A stretch of 64,000 nucleotides of DNA, taken from contig NC_057919.1 in NCBI RefSeq assembly GCF_018873765.1, positions 22,546,698-22,610,697 of the forward strand, given 5' to 3'. This document shows positions 1 through 11,198 of the stretch, in pieces. The notes beneath the pieces were generated by a model. It was not told the origin of the DNA, searched no databases, and was given only the letters and a program-made list of their open reading frames with translations. This DNA is from Telopea speciosissima (lineage: Eukaryota > Streptophyta > Magnoliopsida > Proteales > Proteaceae). The translations under genes and the position numbers were made by a program. How positions within the stretch are numbered: the first letter of the stretch is position 1; each line of letters starts with the position of its first letter.

Positions 1-280
1 ATATTTATTTGGGAAGGATGGTGGTAGTGAAGGGGTAGTGGTGGCGGTGGTGGTGGCAATGGCAATGGTGGTGGTGATGGTGGTGGCGGTAGAGGTGGTG
101 GTGGCAGTAGCGGTGGCAGTGGTAGTAGAGGTGGCAGCGGCAGTGGTGGTGATGGCAGGGTAGTGGTGGTGGTGGTGGTAGCGGAATAGTAGTGGTGGTG
201 GTGGTAGCGGGGTAGTAGTGGTGATAGTGGTGGTGGTGGCGGTGACAATGGTGGGAGTGGGGTGGTGGTGGTGCGACCAT
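1..280. repeat. GGT/GGC-rich trinucleotide repeat
   Basis: The first 280 bases are an imperfect run of GGT, GGC and related triplets (for example blocks of GGTGGTGGC and GGTAGCGG). It can be read as a His/Pro-rich frame on the minus strand, but this only reflects the repeat. No gene is supported. It lies just outside the duplicated block. Confidence 0.9.
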
Positions 281-299
281 TAGGAGAAGAAGGGTGGTG

Positions 300-536
300 T
301 TTTATTTTTAACATGAAATTACTACTTTGCCCATGAAATTAACCATGTGCTCATTTAAGAGCAAGAGTGCTAAATCAAATGAAATAGAAATTCTGAAACA
401 GCTCCTCCGCTATTTTAGAATTTCTATTTAACTTGATTTCTATTTCACTAAAATAAGATGCAAAAATCAAACCAAACAATTTCAGAAATAGAATCACCCC
501 CTGAAATTGAAATAGAAATCATACCAAATCAGGCCT
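300..536. other. AT-rich non-coding DNA with MITE-like end
   Basis: No coding potential is visible. Words such as GAAATAGAAAT and AACCAAACAATTTC recur in both orientations, and the stretch ends in CAAATCAGGCC just before the duplicated block begins. This resembles the terminal part of a small inverted-repeat element, but I could not find a matching second end. Confidence 0.4.
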
Positions 537-685
537 AGTCTGTGATCCCCTTTACTTTTAAAAAACAAGAAGAGGAAATCCCTACATGTTGATGCCTCTA
601 TGTGCACTCTAATTGACCACTACGTTGGTGCAGGAGTTACACAACCATACAATAACCTATTGACAATACCACGACGTAGTGGGGC

Positions 686-1426
686 TAGGGGTGTCAATTC
701 CAGGCCTGGCCCCGCCCATTTACTAAACGTTTAGTAATCGGGCTGTCCCGATGTGGGATCCTGGCCCGTCGGGTGCACGACCGGCCTGCCCGGTTACAGC
801 CCGACTCTTTAACTTGTAACCTTCCCCTCCCTTTCCCTCTTTCAGTCTCCTATGTGTGGCTGTGTCAATAAATATTTACCTGTGTACGAAAAATTAAGAG
901 GAAATTATATGGAATTTACCAAATTGTAGATACTTTACTTGAAATGTTAAAATAAGAAATTATAGTTCGAAGTATTAAAAAAGGCATCCAAGTCTGGAGG
1001 CGAACAAAAGTGATTGAAAATGGTCGTCAATTGTCAGGATTTTGAAGATTAGAACCTTACGAGTGGAGTCACGGATCCCAGATTTAGAAAACATCGAGCG
1101 TCACACTACTCGAAAGGTCCATTTAACGTTCGACTATATTACTCAAGGGAAAAAGATCTCAGTCTGGGAGTGTGGCCTACGCCAGCACTCCCATGAGTCT
1201 ATCTCTCTCCTCCCCATGTGAAAAGACACCTCTACCATCTTGCTTTAAGGAGGAGAGATAGACTCATGGGAGTGCTGGCATAGGCCACACTCCCGTACAA
1301 AAAACTACTTCCCATTACTCAATTATAGCCCTAGCCCAACCGAACCAGCCCAATTATATAAACTGGAGCAGCTTTAAGCACCATGAGGTTCGACTAGGTC
1401 CGACCGAGCCCGACCGGTTGACACCA
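686..1426. mobile_element. hAT-like MITE remnant in Mic10-A 5' flank
   Basis: The stretch opens with TAGGGGTGTCAATTCC and contains GC-rich words such as GCCCGAC and CGACCGG. It closes near GACCGGTTGACACC, a degraded inverse of the opening. The block B copy keeps a better end (TTGGCACCCCTAA near 37150). Such AGGGGTGTCAA ends are common in plant MITEs. A second MITE (1147-1314) is inserted within it. It supplies the DNA immediately upstream of the Mic10-A coding region. Confidence 0.45.
1147..1314. mobile_element. 168-bp MITE with 8-bp target duplication
   Basis: The element has long imperfect terminal inverted repeats: GGGAGTGTGGCCTACGCC near the left end pairs with GGCATAGGCCACACTCCC near the right end. 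It is flanked by a perfect 8-bp direct repeat TTACTCAA at 1139-1146 and 1315-1322. Block B has the empty site (TTACCCAA near 37029), so the insertion occurred after the segmental duplication. The 8-bp duplication points to the hAT superfamily. Confidence 0.9.
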
Positions 1427-1566
1427 CATATCATTGTAACTTCACTGGAGTAAAAAACACGAGAACAAAAGAAAAACCCGTGGGTTTCATCCGGTCCCTC
1501 ACATTGGTTTCTTCTCGCCTTAGACCAGAGAAAAAAAGTGAAGCGAAGGGCTAGGAAGGTTCTGCA

Positions 1567-3703
1567 ATGGCGGAAAACAAACAAATCCCTCCACAGTTCA
1601 ACCTAGATGCCAAATGGGATTCGTGCCTTGATCTCACGCTTCGTCGGGTAGTTTACTCGTCCTTGGCTGGTGCTCTGAGCGGTCTCCTTCTCTTCAGTGA
1701 GTTTAATCACACTTTCTGTTTCATCGTTAACGTTAAGCTATTCCTTTTGTTACAATAATGCATTCAAGTATTCTGTCTTTTCAAAAATTTTAATCAATTA
1801 CATTCTGACTGCTTCTTATGGATTCATGCGTGTTGCGAAAGCTGAAATTCTAAGCGGTGTTTTCCCTTCTTGGGTCCGTGAAACGTGAAATGTTGCGTTT
1901 GTGTTCGCACTGGGAAAATTATGATCTCTGTTCCGCCCCCCCCCCCCCTTAAATTGTTGAAAAATTTGGCTACTTTGGCAACTGGTTCGGCAACTGGAAG
2001 CCAGGGAAAGTGATTGGGAATTGAAAATATCAATCTAAATATTATAATTCCATTTTAAGGAGGTAAGTCTCACAAGGTGCCATCGCTATATCAAATAAGG
2101 TTCTTATTATTGTATTCTCTTTGTAAGAAGAGGGATATCGCATGGGAACAGGGCAATCAAGGCTGATTGCATCCTTGCAGTGAGAACAAACATTAAAAGG
2201 GAGTAAAATAAATTTCTGAGGCTTCCCAATTAATGAATATTTTTCCCCTTAGTTTAGTACCTAAACTTCTTATAATCTGGCAATCTATGGATTTAAACAA
2301 AAAATTAATAGGTAGGAGCGCATTCTTTTTGTTTTGGAGAAAAACAGATTGCCAGTTAAGGCTGATGGCATCCTTACTGTGGGAACTCTTTCTCATGCAT
2401 CCAAAATGCAAGCAACTCCTCCGATGCAGCTTTGAATGATGTGTTATAATTATCCTCTCTTAAAATTTGCTGTATTGGAGTTTGAAATTCTGAATTGTTT
2501 TCCCATGGCTCAAAGACCACTTTCTATTTTATAAATGAGGTAAATCCCTTCATTTAGGGTGTACCCCAGAGCAACTTGTTACCATTACCCATGAGACGTT
2601 GTACTCTCCTTTTGTGTCCCCTCCCCCCTCCATCTGGTTACTTGGATTTGTAGGCTTCATGGGTTGACTCTCATACTCTCATTAAAATGGATCACTGTTT
2701 ACAGACGTTTTTGGTTGTGAAACATAAGATACGATAGGTAGTACAATTCACCATTAAACTTGTATTCTATCCATGAAGAGCCATTCTTTGCTTCATTCAT
2801 GATTCAGCCTTCCTTAAGTTCTGCTGAGGCTGGTCTGAGATCTGCTTGCAATTTATTATCGCAAAAGTTATGTAGCGATTGGAGTAAATCTTCTACTTCT
2901 CTCTTACAATCAATCTGACAGCTTTCATATTGGCCACGTGTGTGGCAAAATGCATTTAGGCAAGGCTAGTAACGTCATGTAGTTGAAGCGATGTTTTATT
3001 TATTAAATAACCGTTTCCCGCCAATTCAACTCTTGTCCTCTTTGCTCCTTAGAAGCATCTTGCCTTTTCCGGTTCCACCAACTCTCTTGCTTCTTTCACA
3101 TGAAAGAAGGAATATTTTCTCTTCTTAGGAATTCATCTGACTTGTAGATGATAGATTAGACACTATTGATTTTAATAAAATTAATTGCAGCTTTGCCAGT
3201 GAAAGCCTGCGAAATCATATATAGGAAGTTGCTGGCTTCCATATTCTGGAAGTTAGCAGGTAGCTCAAGAAGAATCTACTGCCTAAAAGATGTAGTATAG
3301 TGTTGTATTGATACTTTAACCATTGGAATCTATTGTTTTATTCTTCTGTTGTAAATATTGTCATGATCATCTAATGACTTTATATGATATCTCAATAGGG
3401 AGTCCTGTGACACGATGGGCATCTGTAGCGCTTGGTGCTGGTGTGGGTATTGGTTCGGCATACACCGAGTGTTCTTACATATTTGATGCGCCTCCCCCAA
3501 AGTTCACTTCTCCAAAACATTCACAATCTTCTGCTTCTCAGGTATTCATGGATTTTGCTGCTCCATATTCTTAACAAAATGGACATTTTTTTTCCCCTTT
3601 CTGACATATCTACATTTGCTTGATATCTTCTGTTACATCCTAGGAAGTTTGTAGTCTCCATCGAAAACTTACTTTAAATGCTTCTATGGGCACTACAAGT
3701 TAG
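1567..3703 (+). CDS. MIC10: MICOS complex subunit Mic10-like, copy A (spliced)
   Basis: Mic10 (DUF543/MINOS1 family) is a small inner-mitochondrial-membrane protein that oligomerises and bends the membrane at crista junctions. Exon 1 is 1567-1696 (donor GTGAGT) and exon 2 is 3399-3541 (acceptor AATAG). Together they encode 91 residues in phase. Two hydrophobic segments carry the family glycine motifs: SLAGALSGLLLF (residues 32-43), then RSPVTRW, then GAGVGIG (56-62). The split Arg44 codon is restored by splicing, as expected in plant homologues. The third exon is uncertain. My preferred one is 3644-3703, after a 102-base intron ending TCCTAG; it adds 19 residues and keeps an open frame in both copies. 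Alternatives lie at 28010-28030 and 28716-28790. The start is the first ATG, followed by MAENKQ. The gene looks intact. Confidence 0.85.
1697..3398 (+). other. Intron 1 of Mic10-A
   Basis: A 1.7-kb intron separates the two Mic10 exons. It holds a poly-C run near 1930-1945 but no recognised gene. The paralogous intron in block B (37426-39107) is collinear with small indels, including a shorter C run. Confidence 0.7.
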
Positions 3704-4154
3704 TTACCTGTTTTAGGTTGGATTTTTGAACATCTTGTAATTGAGAGAATACACAATGTTAAGATGTAAAATTTCCATTTCCCAACTTCTTTAACTATTG
3801 TTGTTAATTTGCTTTGTAATGTAGCAAAACTTCTGTAAAATTTGGTCTATTGGCCATACTGGCCAATTCTGGCAGTATTTTGTCCTTCCCACCATCACCC
3901 CCACATAAATAACAGATTTCACTAAAAGCAAAAGATAGAGTATAACAGCAGAGAGAGACCAGAAACCCCTAAAACTTAAATCAAGCAACTAATTATAGCA
4001 ATAAAACTAAAAGGCCTAACAAACATCAAAGATGAACATCAACCCCTCAGGGCCTCAACTATTCTATGCCTCATCACACCTTGTCTAGCAATGTCATTAG
4101 CTAGGGAATTAGCCAATCTCGCTCTCCAGTGGAGGGAAAGAAATGGAGGACACC
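3704..4154. other. Non-coding DNA downstream of Mic10-A
   Basis: No gene is recognised. The stretch is collinear with 39414-39855 in block B. It ends at the target site of the Mutator-like element. Confidence 0.6.
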
Positions 4155-4364
4155 ACAGTTATCACGTCGTCACGGGGATCCAAGTCGGTGGAGGGGTGTC
4201 TAATCGATATATCGACAAGTCGCCCGCCATGGCGATCATGTCGACCATGTTTTATTTTTTATTTTCTTTATTTTTAATGTCATTTAGTATGCTATAATAT
4301 ACTCTATAACATCAAAAATCAACATGAAAGTGTTGAAATTGTTGCTTTACCAAACAAAAAAATA

Positions 4365-4440
4365 TTGCTCTCTCCCTCTCTGTCTCTCTATCTCTCTCTC
4401 TCTCTCTCTCTCTGCGTGTGTGTGTGTGTGTGTGAGTGGT
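4365..4440. repeat. CT / GT microsatellite
   Basis: A (CT)n run passes directly into a (GT)n run inside the Mutator-like element. Frames read through it are low complexity and not genes. Confidence 0.9.
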
Positions 4441-4516
4441 GGACTACTGGCTGTAATAATCCCTCCGCCCCCCCCCCCCCCATCTCTGTCTCTCGACTCT
4501 CTCCCTGTCTCTGTGT

Positions 4517-4925
4517 GTGTCTGTGGCTGTGTGCAAGGCAAGAAGAAGAAAAAAGAAAAAAAACGAGAGGTCTGTGACTCTGTGCAAGCCTGCAACTGCA
4601 AGGCAAGAAGAAGGAAAAAGAAAACCCCCCCTCTCTGTGACTGTGCAAGCCTGCAACTGCAAGGCAAGAAGAAGAAAAAAAGAAAAAAAGAAAAAAACGA
4701 GAGGTCTGTGACTGTATGCAAGCCTGCAACTTCAAGGCAAGAAGAAAAAGTTAAGAAGACGAAGAAGTGAGAAGAAGAACTGAAGGAGAGAGTTGCTGGA
4801 AGTAAAGAAGACGAAGAAGTGAGAAGAACTTAAGAAGAAGAAGAACTGAAGACTGAAGAGGAAGAACTGAACTGAAGGAGAGAGTTGCCGGAAGACTGGG
4901 AGGAAAAGAAGAAGAAGAACCAAAT
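4517..4925. repeat. Purine-rich minisatellite, about 65-bp unit
   Basis: A unit containing CTGTGCAAGCCTGCAACTGC and GGCAAGAAGAAG followed by an A/G tract is repeated about four times between 4517 and 4750. It then degrades into GAAGAAG-rich sequence and repeats of GAGAGAGTTGC. It lies wholly inside the 4155-5437 insertion and is missing from block B. Confidence 0.8.
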
Positions 4926-5437
4926 AAAAAATAAATAAATTACTGCTTGAAGAGGTTGCTGGAGGGGTTCGAAGAAGTGAAGAACTCTCTCCTAAAGGCC
5001 GAGAGTTGCCGGAACTGCGTCTCTCTGTCTCACGAACTCTCCTCTCTCCTGAAGGCCGAGAGTTGCCGGAACTGAAGGCTACGAGCTCTCTCCTCTTTCT
5101 CTCACTCTCTCTTTGCGATTTCTATTTCTCCCAATTAGTGTTTCAAAATTAGGGTATAGTATATTGTTTAATGTTTTTAATTTTTTTATGTTAATGTGCA
5201 TTCAAGTTACACCTCCAATACACATTAAGGAAAAAGCATTTAAGCTCTTAAATGGTTTAAAAAAAATAAAATTTTAAAAACCTAAGTTTTATACACTGAA
5301 ACACAAATATCGACCGATATGGCTATATATCATGGTATGGCATCCATGGCAGCGCCATGGAGGCCATATCGGTCGATATTTGTACCTCAACCATATCGAC
5401 GGTCGATATGCACACTTCTCCAGCGCCTGACAACTAT

Positions 5438-8007
5438 GGAGGACAACAAATGATTTGGCAAACAATATGAGAATATTTCAATGGGCAGTATCCATCGTTT
5501 CTAAACCGACCAATTACAATAGCTGAATCATCTTCTAGCATGATGTTATTGAAACTTTCTTTTGAAGCAATCTTCAACTTATCCTCAGTGAAAGTAATTC
5601 AGCCCTGACAGAGTCACCTTCACTTATAGGTAGGGATGTCAATGGGATGGGTTAAAGTTGGTATCCGGCGCCGCCTTGTTGGGTTGGTATGGTATGGCTA
5701 TTTTCAGGTTAGGGTTGGGTATGGTAATTGAAAATGCCAGGGTAAGTGCCCCATCTTACCTCAACCCGTGGGTAGCCATCCTAATTACCTTGTAAAATTA
5801 GGGAGCATCATGCATGTTTTGTGGAGCGGGGTGAGTACTAGTTTTGCAATAGTCCAGGTGGGATGGATACCCTAATTGAACCCACCTGGTTTCTCTTCTT
5901 ACTAATAGATCCCAAATATACATGAAGACAACAACAACAGCCAAACCTTATCCCAACTTAATGGGGTCAGTTACATGGATCCTAAAAGAGACAATATAAT
6001 AATAAAAAGGAAGTAAAGAAAATGGATGACGATAGAATAAAAATAAAGAAGTAGAAAAAATGGGGGGGGGGATTCTGGATCCCAAATATACATGAAGAAT
6101 AGCACCTAAACTATATCTTATGACCATGCCTACTCCTGATGGGCCTGGTGGTGGGGTTTCTGGTCAACTAAGGGATTAAGATTTAGAAACCTCAAATAAA
6201 CCAGAATTGCAGGGATTAGGAACTATTCAGAACTGAAGAAATTTAATAACCCAGAGAATATTATTCAGATGAACCAGCAAAGTTTCATAACAATCCAACA
6301 GTCTGATTTAAAGACACTGGAGAATCCTATTGGCATAAAGAAACTCAAAACCAAAAAAAAAAGCAGAATCAATAATAGGGAATTAAGTGCAGGGATTGAA
6401 AATTAAATCCAGGTTGCAAGAAGAGAATTTGATGGAGGAATCAACACAATATTCAGCAGAAATTGAAATCAGAAAAGCAGAAACAGAAAATCAACTTGCA
6501 GAAGCAAGCAGTTTAAGATGTAGACTAGCAATAGGATTCTGAAATCTATTTAACGGATTATGTTTCTAAATCAGTATTTGAGACTTGAACAGAAACTTGA
6601 ATTCAGAATGTTAAATGGAAGGTAAACAAGACAGAAGTTTATCCGACAGAATAGTATTTAGCAAAACAGATCGGAATAATAAAGTTTAAGAACTAGTAAT
6701 TGCAGGATTGAAGTAAGTTTAGAACTGACCTGTTTTCAATTGAAGAAGAAAGATTAAGATTGAACAGAAGAAAAGAGAGAGGTAAGTAACCAGGAATCCA
6801 CCTGTTTGAGATCTGGAATCCTCCAGAACCCTTCCTGAGTCCGCAACAAAGAAACAACCACTGAATCTACAGCAGTCCACACCTGAATCAACAGATGTCA
6901 CCCTGAATCAACATACCACAGTTGCAGCCAAAGCTTTTCTTCATTCATAAATCATGGTTAGGCTGTTAAGCCTTCACAATTATTTATAAAACTAAAAGGA
7001 CCAAACCCAAACAAACTAAAAGACCTACCATCAACCAGCGGTCTTGGGAGTGTCATAATCTGACCAACAACCTTAATTAATAGAGAAACAAAACCCCTTA
7101 CAAAAAAGGAAACTTCCTCCAATTGATGACTGATCTGGAGGTGTCCTAAACTGATTCAACATCTTTTGAAGAATAAAAAAAATAGGGCTGAAATGTAATA
7201 TTCCTACACAGCCTTAACTAATTACAATGAAAAAAAATAAAGAAATAAGTTACTAAAACCATAGTTGTAACAGCGACAAGGCGACCCAAGGCGGTGGCCG
7301 GGTACCTATGTCGCTTAGGCGTGTCAAGTAAAGTGGGGGATTTGGGTGCAAAATACCTTATTTATTGTCCTTTAGTTTTAATCTTCTAAGAGGCTTTATG
7401 TGTAAAATTGAAAGTTTGTTTTCTTTATTTATAAAAGCACAGATTTATCTGTAAAATGAATAAATATAGCCTTTCATGTAAACACGTAACACCATTCCTC
7501 TGTTGCCCTTAGTCAAGTCCATCTGCCATCTCGCCTGAGCTACGACTCTGTGCCGCCGGAATCAAAAAGTGCCAAGTGTTGCCGGGAATCCCAGGTGCTG
7601 TCATTAGGGATGGTGCCCAGAGGCCAGAGCCCTATTGCTGCTGTGGTGTTATTTCCTATTCACTTGGAATATATCTGGGCTGGACAATCAGGGATCTGTG
7701 TGGTTCCAGATCTGTATTTTGTGTTCAATCAATGTACTGATCTATTAAAGTATCTCTAATATTAGGCAAGCTCTGCAATCTACTTCTTCCTTTGGATTAT
7801 AAAATGCAATATAGGTTTGAGGTTCATTGAGACATATTGGGGTTATAAGCTGCTATTGGAGATTTGAAGCTCTACCAAATCCCAAAGTTTGGTTTCTAAC
7901 TTATAAATTTTAACCCCTGAGGAGACAATGTTGATGTTGCTGCTTTTTTGAACCTATGAAAGCAAATCTGCTGCAGCTGGTTCTGTTTTATTGCCTGAAC
8001 TCTTCTG
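5438..8007. other. TE-derived non-coding DNA shared with block B
   Basis: No intact gene is visible in this 2.5-kb stretch. It is collinear with 39856-42397. It includes a GTCAATGGGATGGG-type repeat end near 5636 and CAGAA-rich sequence at 6160-6720. A TTATTTATAA motif near 6990 resembles a minus-strand LTR promoter region. A fragment beginning ATAGTTGTAACAGCGACAAGG near 7263 resembles the end of a common plant DNA transposon. Confidence 0.5.
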
Positions 8008-9390
8008 ATGCAGATAAAACACAGATGTGGGCTTATTTTAGTGGAAATAAGCCTTGGGTCGAGTCACACATAGGTTGGGCCTTTGGTCCAATAGGTTTTC
8101 TTTGTAATAGGCCACTTTAATGAGCCTAAAATATGGGGCTAGAGTTAGGGATATGGGATTTACTTTAGTAGTCAATCTAGTTAGAGTCTTTTTCTTTATT
8201 TTTAGTTATTATTAAGTTGTTTTTAATTAGGCTAGAATAGCTCTCTATGATTCCAGCCTTGTTTAAGTCGTTTTTTTTCTTCTTATTTTATGCGAAGATT
8301 TAGTCAGTTAAGACTACCTCCATAGCAAGCTATTGGCTGGGGGAGTTGTAGGCATAGTTTGACTCCGTTTTTGTGTCTTATATAAAATTAGTAAGGGTTA
8401 CAGCCCTACACACAAATTTGCTGAATAGAAATTGGTTTTTGTCTTTCAGTTCTGTGAGATTCAGAGCTCTTCTGCTGTGGAAATTCAGTAGCAACATTGT
8501 GGTGATTCCAAGCTGGGGTTTGGTGGGATGCCAACCTAGAGGATCAAGTGGGATTCCTGATTCATATCCCTCTCATCTTCTTCTTCTTCTATCTTTTTTT
8601 TTTTTTTCTTTTCAATTGTTTCAAGCAAGTACGAAACTTCTTGTATTATGCGCATCACTTTCTATTTCAGTTTCTAATTTGCATGTCTTAATCCATTGCT
8701 GTTCTATTTTCCTGGTTGTTTCTTCTATTCTCGAGTCTGAATATCTGTTCCGAGTTCTAGTGTTGTTTCTGATTCAAGTTTCTTTTTTTGATCAATTACT
8801 GAAGGGTCCTACTTCAAGTCTGCTTCCTTAATTTCTGAAGTTTACTTTGTGGTTTCTGTTACTTGTTTATGCTTAAGTTCCTGAAATTCTAGTTTATTTA
8901 ATCCTTAAAATAGTTTTGTTCCAGTTCCCTTATCTCCTGGTATCGATTTCTGGTTCTGGAATTCTGTCCAAGTATCCTACCCTTAGTAGGGTTATTCTAT
9001 ATCTCAGAATCAGACCAGATTCTGATCAGATTTTACAGAGTTGTTTATTTGTCCAGTACTAGCCTTCGACCAGACTTTGGTGCTGTTCAGACTTGTCGTA
9101 ATTCTGTTCTTAGTTTTCACTTATTACTGGTCATTCCTTAATAGATTCTAGTTTTCAGTTAGTTTTCTATACCCTATCCATTAGGTGGTTAGATTTCCAT
9201 TATCTTCTCTGTGATGCACTTAGTTGTTGGATGATGCTCTAATTCTGTGTTATTTTCTGTAGGCTATTACACTCTCTTTGTGATTTATGTACATTGTGCA
9301 TACTGGCAAGCTATCAAGTCCAAGACAAGATTGTTGTTTTCAGAGTTGTAATTTAGCTGGAGTTCAATATTCTATATTAATCCTTGTACT
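8008..9390 (+). mobile_element. LTR-like sequence related to the TR-GAG family
   Basis: It begins TGATGCAGATAAAA and carries the words TTGGGCCTTTGGTCC, GGTTTTCTTTGTAATA and GCCTAAAATATGGG at the same spacing as the solo LTR at 49437-50879. A TATA-like TCTTATATAAAA lies near 8378. I could not identify the far end or a target duplication, so the extent is approximate. A copy lies at about 42398-45690 in block B, where a later element interrupts it. Confidence 0.4.
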
Positions 9391-9562
9391 GGAGGGTGGG
9401 CCTTGGTGCAATGGTAAGGTTGCTCCATTGTGACCAAGTGGTCACGGGTTTGAGTCTGGAAACAGCCTCTCTGCGAATGCAGGGGTAAGGCTGCGTACAT
9501 TATGGCCCTCCCCAGACCCTGCAGTGGCAGGAGCCTCGTGCACTGGGGTACGCCCTTTTTTT
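9391..9562 (+). mobile_element. Au-like SINE (tRNA-derived)
   Basis: The sequence starts GGAGGGTGGGCCTTGGTGCA and contains a tRNA-type B box region (GGTCACGGGTTTGAGTC). It continues through CAGCCTCTCTGC and CTGCGTACATT and ends GTGCACTGGGGTACGCCC plus a T run. This matches the angiosperm Au SINE family as I know it. The paralogous copy at 45691-45860 keeps both target duplications (ACTAAAAATGAC and ACTAAAATTGAC). In this copy the left one has been lost. Confidence 0.9.
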
Positions 9563-9774
9563 ACTAAAATTGACAGGATAAATTGGATATCTTTCTATTC
9601 CTTTGAGAATGCTTCTTTATTCGAAGTTTGATATTTTCAGCCCTTCTAGGTGTGTTCTAGAAACCCTATTGGTGTGATATTGGTAGGTTTCACCCATTGT
9701 CTTCTCTTTGGTTCAATTTTATTCTGTTTTATTTGCTGATTTACACTATCGTTTTGGCCTATAAAATTCCCTAA
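9563..9774. other. Spacer between SINE and Pack-type element
   Basis: Non-coding sequence collinear with 45861-46063 in block B. No feature was recognised. Confidence 0.5.
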
Positions 9775-10860
9775 GGCCCCGTTTGTTTGAATGGAGTTTG
9801 GTGGGGTGGGATAGTTGTATGAACTTTCCCACCCCAGGAGATTTTTGGTCGTTTGTTTGTAAGGGGTGAGAAATTGGCTCGACAGCTTTTTGGTGGTCAA
9901 ATTTTATTGCTGGCCTATGTGGTTGACGGTTTCTCCCACCCCACCCCTTTGAAATGTCCCGCAAAATCGGTGGGACTTTGTAAAAAATCCAGGGAAAATG
10001 GTTGAAGCATCTCAAAATCATCCGCTAAAGCACCAACACCTCTGCACCCATCACAACCAGTGCCCCTGTCCGAACCTCCGCCGTCTCTGCATTCGTCCCC
10101 ATCTAAAACTAAGCTCTCTTCAATCGAGCACTCAAAATATTGAAATCATCAAAAAAACTGTAATATCCTGAAGATTCCATTCCTTCTCCCTTAGCTGCGA
10201 TCAATTTCTTGTTCCTACTTAAGGGTTGCCATGGGAGAAACATATCAGTAGGAAAATCAAAGCTTTGCCATACGATCTTACCTTGTGAGTGTATAAGGTT
10301 CCCATTGTTAAGGAGCTCGGCCTTTTGTGCATCAGTTGTATTGTTGATGGACTAAATAGTTGAGCCATCAAGGTCGCTTAGGACCATGCTTCCATCTGTC
10401 CGCAGCGAAATTTTCGATTTCATTCTCCGGCTTGTCTCGATTAACCATTTATTTCTTGAGTTTGTGTTATCAGTTGTGTTGTCAACATTCTCAAGTTCGA
10501 GGAGAGATCCGATGAAGAGACCGATAAGGATGGGAAACCAGAAGCGGTGAATCAAGAATCACTGGAGATTTCTAGGGAAGAAATTGCTGGACTAGGGAAA
10601 CAAGAAGCGGCCATTGCTGGAGATTTCTAGGACAGAAATCGCACCTCCCTTTTCTCTTCTTCACTCCGATTTGATCTGCAGGAGATTTCTGGGAAACCAG
10701 AGCTCACTCTCTCTCTTCTCTAGAATTCTATCCAAACAAGTAAGGAATGGGATAAACAGTAACTATTCCACATTTTACTATTCTGTTTCCCACCCCATTG
10801 GTATATGGGACCCACTTGTCAGAGACTCCCACCCAAGGTCCCTGCGAAACAGATGGGCCC
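9775..10860. mobile_element. Pack-type DNA element, copy A (Harbinger-like ends)
   Basis: The element starts GGCCCCGTTTGTTTG and ends GAAACAGATGGGCCC, an imperfect terminal inverted pair. It is flanked by TAA on both sides (9772-9774 and 10861-10863), as for PIF/Harbinger-type insertions. It carries no transposase. It contains a fragment of a lectin receptor kinase gene on the minus strand. The paralogue is at 46064-47184, so the insertion predates the segmental duplication. Confidence 0.65.
10196..10555 (-). pseudogene. Captured B-lectin fragment of a G-type lectin receptor kinase
   Basis: Reading the minus strand from 10555 gives a stretch with SLRTDGSMVLSDLDGSTI, then a stop. In the same frame it continues as SINNTTDAQKAELLNNGN, then KIVWQSFDFPTD. 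These are hallmark pieces of the bulb-type lectin domain of plant G-type (S-locus-like) receptor kinases, where STIW is usual. The stop is TAG in place of the expected TGG tryptophan codon. The upstream part contains FWFPILIGLFIG, which could be a signal or membrane segment. No kinase domain is present. The fragment lies inside a DNA element with inverted ends and is best seen as a dead, captured exon. Confidence 0.75.
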
Positions 10861-11198
10861 TAAATGTATCCAATAACAACTGTATTTTTCTTCCCTATTT
10901 TCATTCTGATCCTCCAACTAATTTTCCTACAAAAATTAACATTTTTTTTTGGGGGGGGGGGGGGGAGGATAAATTCCTGTAAACCTTACCTTGCCTTCCC
11001 TTAATTTTTTACTTCCGAATATCCAATTTAAAATTTTTAATTGACGGGTTACCCCTTGCAGTCCTACCTTGAAGAGAAGAGAACATAAAGGGACTTGGAC
11101 AGTGAAGGGAAAAGAGGTTAAAAGAATGTGTTGAGAGTGAGAGAGAAGGATGAGAGCATGGTAAGAGCATGTCACAGTCTAATGTTCTAATGTAAACT
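10861..11198. other. Spacer with poly-G tract
   Basis: Non-coding sequence between the Pack-type element and the LTR element. It holds a T/G homopolymer near 10942-10966 and is collinear with 47185-47526 in block B. No gene is visible. Confidence 0.5.

Larger units (their letters stand above)
4155..5437. mobile_element. Mutator-like non-autonomous element, 1.28 kb
   Basis: The insertion is flanked by GGAGGACACC (4145-4154) and GGAGGACAAC (5438-5447), a roughly 10-bp duplication with one mismatch. Block B has the uninterrupted site (GGAGGACACCAAATG near 39842). The termini are short inverted repeats: ACAGTTATCA at the left and the complement of ATAGTTGTCA at the right. Near the right end is a perfect 19-bp inverted repeat (5305-5323 and 5363-5381) built on CGACCGATATGG. 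No transposase is present. A 9- to 11-bp duplication fits the Mutator superfamily. Confidence 0.7.

Noticed and set aside
5..280. His/Pro-rich minus-strand reading frame
   Set aside because: It is a direct translation of the GGT/GGC repeat, with no gene features around it.
2193..2439. Short frames in Mic10 intron 1, also open in block B
   Set aside because: They lie inside a well-supported intron, and conservation is explained by the segmental duplication.
4324..4923. Several overlapping frames on both strands (Lys/Arg-rich, Phe-rich)
   Set aside because: All lie in the CT/GT microsatellite and purine-rich minisatellite of a Mutator-like insertion absent from block B.
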